From: Perkinsus marinus ATCC 50983
Taxonomy: Eukaryota; Perkinsozoa; Perkinsida; Perkinsidae
NCBI RefSeq assembly: GCF_000006405.1
Contig: NW_003215582.1
Span: 560,910 to 624,909 of the forward strand
Direction of reading: 5' to 3'
Length of the DNA: 64,000 nt
The translations under genes and the position numbers were made by a program. Numbering within the stretch: the first letter of the stretch is position 1; each line of letters begins with the position of its first letter. Of this stretch, positions 59,800-64,000 are shown in pieces. Below the pieces are notes generated by a model. It worked only from the letters and a program-made list of their open reading frames with translations. It ran no database searches and had not been told where the DNA came from.

Positions 59800-60255
59800 T
59801 AGGAATACCCTTTGATGGGGAGAGTCGTTGACTCCTGACCCCGCACGAGATTAATCGTCGACTACCTCCTTCAACCTAGGAAGTATTAGTGTGAGCCCGT
59901 TGTGCAGCAGTGACTGGATTACAACGGCTCGCCTCCCCTTAACTCCAACACGGGACGATGAACGAAAGAATCAGAAGTATTGACGATGCTTCAACTCTGG
60001 CTCCAGTGATCCTCTAACTATTTACACTTAACCAGGGGAACTTTGATAGAGTTAGTCGACTAGGTGGTGTGGAGAGGACCGAAGACTTGCAGGGCTCCCC
60101 CCTGAAGCTTCGGTCACGGGACAGGTGCCCGACTAGGTGGTGTCGTATCAACGACTCACGTCTCACACGGGTCTGTCCCGTCACCCAGTCCACTCAGGGG
60201 GAAAATTCGGCGGCTGCCCGTTGAGCGGAGCCCCTCTTGAGAGAGGGCTACTTCA
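59800..60255. ncRNA. Candidate structured non-coding RNA locus
   Basis: There is no coding potential, but a series of strong stems. GAGTC/GACTC with outer GGGG/CCCC lies at 59817-59842. GAGCCCGTTGT/ACAACGGCTC is at 59893-59930. A 16-bp hairpin is at 60077-60115 (GACCGAAG and CTTCGGTC, inner CAGGG/CCCTG). ACGGGACAG/CTGTCCCGT spans 60116-60181 and encloses GTCGT-ATCA-ACGAC. AGCCCCTCT/AGAGGGCT is at 60229-60249. A 13-nt direct repeat (GACTAGGTGGTGT) occurs at about 60058 and 60131. I could not match it to SRP, RNase P/MRP, U snRNAs or rRNA by eye. The strand is unknown. Confidence 0.5.
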
Positions 60256-60726
60256 ACTTAGAATCTATATCATCTCGTTGGGGAAATATAAATTCTAGTT
60301 TCAGTCTCAATTTCACGCTAGGACTCGGACCATGGCGGCGATCCGACCTCGCTCGCCCATCGAATCACTTCCTCTGGAGTTGACCCTAGCCTCTGGCGAG
60401 ACTTTCCAACAATGGCTCGGGCTTCACCGTTCGAGTCAAAGAGGCTTCTGCTGCACTCACGATGGGTTGAAGTTATTGGCAAGTTCAAGCCCCTACCGTA
60501 AAGGTAGTAGTACCCCGCTTCTACCACTACACTCTCTGCTCGTCAACGCTGGCGTAATAACAGAGCACAGAGCCTCCCTAAGCGAGGTGGACCGATAAGG
60601 ACTACCGAACATAGCAACCCAACATGGTAGATAGGGAAACACTGAGCACTACTCTACACAGAGTTAAAGTGTTACGAAAATGGTACGGCGATATAGCTGA
60701 TATGCCTTTTGCAGTATCTTGAAGGC
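60256..60726. other. Intergenic region with an unconfirmed small open frame
   Basis: An ATG at 60332 opens MAAIRPRSPIESLPLELTLA for 88 residues. Nothing supports it beyond openness. The rest looks non-coding. The right end is the 3' side of CIAO1 (minus strand). Confidence 0.35.
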
Positions 60727-62713
60727 TCAGAACGAATCTTGAGGACGGCTGACCTTCCATAACTTAACGCTCTCATCATCGCTAGCACTAGCCAGCAACC
60801 AGGCGCCATCCGCTTGTCTCTCGGGGAGAAAGGCGACCTAAAAGATGCCGATCGCGTAGTCCATGAAACTGGGAGACCCTGGTTGCTGGTTAAAGTTTAA
60901 CTAGGCCCTAGTTAAAGTTTAACTGGGGCCTAGTTAAACTGGTTAAGTTTAACCGTTAAACTGGTTAGCACTCGGCTGAACCATACCGAAATGGCCTAAT
61001 TGCTGAGAGGCTTACGCTGTTAACATCACTAGTATGTGTTTGCCTCCGTCCCATGAGCTTGGCAGAGTTGGCCAGCTCCTCATGCCGAGCCGACATCCTT
61101 CCACCAGTGCTCGACAAGGTGTAGGCGAATATCCGTACCGAGTTATCGCTGAGACAAGGACTTTCAATCTCGATAGCGGCCGTCATGGAGAACTCACCCG
61201 CCAGCTGTTGCAGCGATGATGGTACCATCCGAGGGGTCCAAGACAGTATCCATATCGTATACTGGCAACCCGTTGCCCACTCTGACGGTATCTACTCCAA
61301 ACACCATCTGGACCATGGCTACGAATGGCCAACCTACCAACGCATCCCCACGTAGGTAGATCCGCCTCCACCCTCACGGCTTCACTCTTGGAATACCCAG
61401 TGAAGGTTTGGGCTGTGTACCAATTGGCCAGACCCAAGGGACCCTGTGGCAGCTGAGACAGAGAGAGGGGGAGTAACGATAGTATATGGTAGGTTGAAGG
61501 CACCTGTATTGAGGCATCCTGATTGGGTTGCTGTAACCAGGCCTTTATCGCACCATCACCAGCCACTGATAGCATCAGCGGTTGCGAACCCGCATCGATT
61601 AGGGATATGTTCCACACTGTCGCTGAAAGAGAGGAAAGAATGCTGGCATGGATTAGTGATGACAGCAACAGGCCACACTCACTTTCATTCCCCTTCAAAG
61701 TCTGAATGCAATGCCAATCATCATCACCACCGCCACCCTCAGGCGGGCGAGACCACACCTGAGCAACTTGGATGGTCACAACAGCCTCGCAGTAGACCTA
61801 CTCGTATCGTATCATCGTAGCTAGCACTAAAGAGTACATTGTCAACCCAGGGATGCCAAGCCACAGACTTAACATCCTGGCTGTGAGCCTGTAGTATGCC
61901 AACACACTCGAAGTCGATCTCAGCCCCTCCCAAGGGAGTGTCCTCTAAACATACCAACAGAGTGCCACAGACACTAGATGATCCCAGGGGATCACTCACC
62001 ATAGTCGTCGTCAACTTGACGGTCGGGCAGGACATCACACTCCTCCCACACCCATATGGTCTTGTCGCGGCTACACGTGGCTAGGTACCTGCGACGAGGG
62101 TCTTATGAAGACAATAACCTCTAGAGGGTAGTGTCACGCTCTTACTTGCCACTAGGACTGAAGCATGCATTCTTCACTTCATTCTCGTGGCCCTGAGTTG
62201 AGGGATATGGGAGCGCAGCAGAAGGAGGAGGAGGAGCTCACCTGTATGGTAGCCTTGTGACGGACCAACAACTCGTCTGGATTGGAACCTTCTACAGCCC
62301 ATAGTGACACTGAAGCATCGAAGCATGCCACCACCAACGTCTTCCTGAGGAGCAAAAGCATCAGAAAGGCAGACGGAGGACGCATGGTAGTAGGCTCACC
62401 CGTCTTGGAGCCAATTGACTCGCCGTAGCGTCCGAGTGTGGTTGGTGGTGATGGTCTTCACCAGCGTCAGCTTGGGAGTAGCAGCGTCCTGCAACAGGGA
62501 ATGTGATGGTAGAATAAAGGTAAGTCAAATGACCTCTCCCTCAGGATACTGTATGGTATACAGCAGTATATCGGGCCTTTGTCCACACACAGCCAACAGA
62601 GGGGCTCCGGGATGGGCCGGTCGCCAGGCTGCCGACCACAGGACTCCACTGCGGACTGACTGGGTGTCGATACAGCTCAATGAAGTCCCTAACGTCGAGG
62701 CCGCCGCCGACAT
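60727..62713 (-). CDS. CIAO1: CIAO1, cytosolic iron-sulfur assembly WD40 protein
   Basis: CIAO1 is the WD40 platform of the CIA targeting complex that delivers Fe-S clusters to cytosolic and nuclear proteins. On the minus strand exons encode blades in the known order: [127 protein letters not shown] and [29 protein letters not shown] and SDDESVKLW are typical blade ends. The chosen start is [14 protein letters not shown] at 62713; an in-frame ATG at 62773 would add 20 residues. The stop is at 60727-60729. Intron 60841-61015 carries a palindrome cluster. The start is within 90 bp of the end of the upstream SART3-like gene. Confidence 0.86.
60891..60966. repeat. Cluster of overlapping AT-rich palindromes in a CIAO1 intron
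   Basis: Perfect arms TTTAACTAG/CTAGTTAAA lie at 60896-60916 and AGTTTAACT/AGTTAAACT at 60916-60940. GGTTAA/TTAACC is at 60941-60954, and AGTTTAA/TTAAACT overlaps it. The unit GTTTAAC recurs in both directions. All of it lies within intron 60841-61015. Confidence 0.93.
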
Positions 62714-62801
62714 GAAAACCAAACTGCCATGGGAGAGGTAGCTCATCCCGAGTTCTCCATAACGCAAGACCATGGTGAAGGATAGTGCGTACTAACCACA
62801 A

Positions 62802-64000
62802 TCAACTGGAACCACCGAGCAGCCAAGCCCTGAAGTCCGAGTTGCTCATCATAGCCTTGGGAGGCTGCTGCTCCTGCTGCTGCTGCTGACTCGCTTCCTC
62901 CACAGCTGGCTGTGCTTCCTTCATAGTAGCAGCAGGCTGGGGTTCCACACCGTCCATAGGATGGGCTTTGCTAGTTATGGGCCGGTCGCTGGGGGACACC
63001 TGATCGAGTGAGCTATATGTAGTACCAAGGAGGTGTACTACTTTTATAGCACGACCGTTGAGCTCACACCCATTGATGGCCTCGGCGACCTTCTCAGCGG
63101 CCTCCTTGGTGGCCAGCTCTAGATAGGCGAATCCTCTGGATTTACCTCTCTTATTGCGAACTATGAGGCATGCTGTCACCAGGCCTTGCTCGGCCATAGA
63201 CCACCCGACGAAGCTCTGTAGGGTATTCTCGCTGAGGAGGATACCATCCATAGACAGAGCCCGCTGAAGGGAAGGGATTGACATCGCTTCCATGCACATG
63301 TTCAACTACATGTGTTGGTGAGTGAGGAAATTTTGGGAATTCCTCATTGGCTGCCGTGTACTTCGTGAATTCGTGTGAATTTTCATGATATACAGTGTGT
63401 TCGATTTTAATAGTCCAAAATGAGAAAATGTTGCAACTTCGCTAATTCGGCGATTAGGAATCTGAAACCTCTAAGATTTAGAGGTCTATAAGTAAGCAAT
63501 ATAATAATATGTATAATCATCATCCGTTTCAGATTCCTAATCCTCGAATTAGCGAAGTTGCAACATTTTCTCATTTCGGACTATTAAAATCGAACTCACT
63601 GTAGTGAGAAAACTCTTCTAAGTTCAGGTGAGGAGAGCGAGCATACATTCCTCCAACACCAAATTGCTTACTCCGTTTCAAAGGACAAGTTCTGGACGAA
63701 CAGTGTCCGTTCTCGTTTGCCTGACGTCTTATATTCCAATAACGCCTTCTTGTCCTTCGGCTGTGGGGCCTTAGACCCCATATTGGGGGCCTTCTTCGGT
63801 ATGCTCCTTTCTATCCTCAACACTGGACCATCATCACCCTCCAGGCGTAGACTCTCCAAGGCCAGGCACTTGTCAGCCTCCTCAGGTTTGCCAAAGTGCA
63901 CCTACGATTCAGCCCATGTACTGCGATGAGAGGAGGAACTACAACCGACATAGCAGAGGTGTGCATCCGGGTTCCGAGGATAGGTGACACTCTCCCCAGG
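62802..64000 (-). CDS. SART3: SART3/Prp24-like U4/U6 assembly factor, C-terminal part (runs off the window)
   Basis: Prp24/SART3 anneals U4 and U6 snRNAs and recycles U6. The visible part, read on the minus strand, ends in the LSm-binding tail MSNSDFRAWLLGGSS, with TGA at 62802-62804. Upstream is an RRM: RERTLFVQNLSFET (RNP2) in one exon and ENTLQSFVGWSMAEQGLVTA with KRGKSRGFAYLEL (RNP1) in the next, joined across intron 63232-63671. A previous RRM ends at VLRIERSIPKKAPNMGS. A Gln/Pro linker (SQQQQQEQQPPKA) precedes the tail. The 440-nt intron holds a repeat copy with a nested foldback element, while neighbouring introns are short. The 5' part lies beyond the window. Confidence 0.82.
63290..63650 (+). 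mobile_element. Dispersed repeat, copy 3, interrupted by a foldback element
   Basis: The left part (63290-63390) has GCACATGTTCAACTACATGT, GAGGAAATTTTGGGAATTCC and GTGTACTTCGTGAATTCG. The right part (63604-63650) has GTGAGAAAACTCTTCTAAGT and GAGGAGAGCGAGC, which continue the repeat as seen in copy 1 (CAGTGAGGAAACTTC, GAGCGAAC). The 209-bp element at 63393-63601 splits the two parts. It is antisense to the SART3-like gene and lies inside its intron 63232-63671. Confidence 0.75.
63393..63601. mobile_element. 209-bp Tc1/mariner-like foldback MITE with TA target duplication
   Basis: Terminal inverted repeats begin CAGTGTGTTCGATTTTAATA and, on the opposite strand, CAGTGAGTTCGATTTTAATA. They stay nearly identical for about 75 bp, through AATGAGAAAATGTTGCAACT and TAGGAATCTGAAAC, leaving a central spacer of about 60 bp. 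TA dinucleotides flank it at 63391-63392 and 63602-63603. CAGTG ends plus TA duplication are hallmarks of Tc1/mariner insertion. No transposase is present, so it would move only with help in trans. Confidence 0.93.

Overview
This is a gene-dense nuclear window from a protist eukaryote. Almost every gene is split by many short GT-AG introns, most of them about 40-60 nt, so the true proteins appear only after splicing several short open stretches together. The standard code fits throughout and base composition is close to even. The gene content fits an alveolate, and a perkinsid such as Perkinsus is my best guess. The grounds are intron-rich compact genes, Cys-patterned secreted proteins and mitochondrial proteins without obvious opisthokont relatives. 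No single sequence here proves that placement.

Layout, left to right. A two-RRM protein (+, 597-1618) and poly(A) polymerase (-, 2404-4586) lie left of a 56-bp minisatellite (5143-5478). The minisatellite sits between the divergent starts of poly(A) polymerase and an SNF1/AMPK alpha kinase (+, 5728-8912). Then come a DeSI/PPPDE peptidase, an ATP-grasp-like protein, phosphomannomutase (-), an ISD11-like LYR protein, a DNAJC9-like co-chaperone and the ribonucleotide reductase large subunit (to 19799). A HEAT-repeat protein, a presequence-bearing alpha-helical protein, mitochondrial RNA polymerase, an unrecognised gene and a mitochondrial-type DEAD-box helicase follow, all on the + strand up to 37608.

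From 38 to 46 kb two intronless secreted paralogues (-) with GH18-like features flank a small presumed mitochondrial membrane protein and an IscA-type iron-sulfur protein. A gene-poor stretch at 45.7-47.4 kb carries several perfect hairpins. After it come ATG7 (-), a CAP/EF-hand-like gene (-), threonyl-tRNA synthetase (+) and a Pro/Ser-rich protein (+). A strongly folded putative non-coding RNA locus lies near 59.8-60.26 kb. The window ends with CIAO1 (-) and a SART3/Prp24-like splicing factor (-) that runs off the right edge.

What links the genes: several act in mitochondria (RNA polymerase, DEAD-box helicase, IscA, ISD11-like, presequence proteins), and three belong to iron-sulfur cluster biogenesis (ISD11-like, IscA, CIAO1).

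The most unusual signal is a dispersed repeat family of about 160-190 bp with four copies. Three sit inside introns, and one occupies nearly all of a DEAD-box helicase intron, which suggests intron-creating (introner-like) or intron-tolerated transposons. One copy is itself interrupted by a 209-bp Tc1/mariner-like foldback element with TA target-site duplications.
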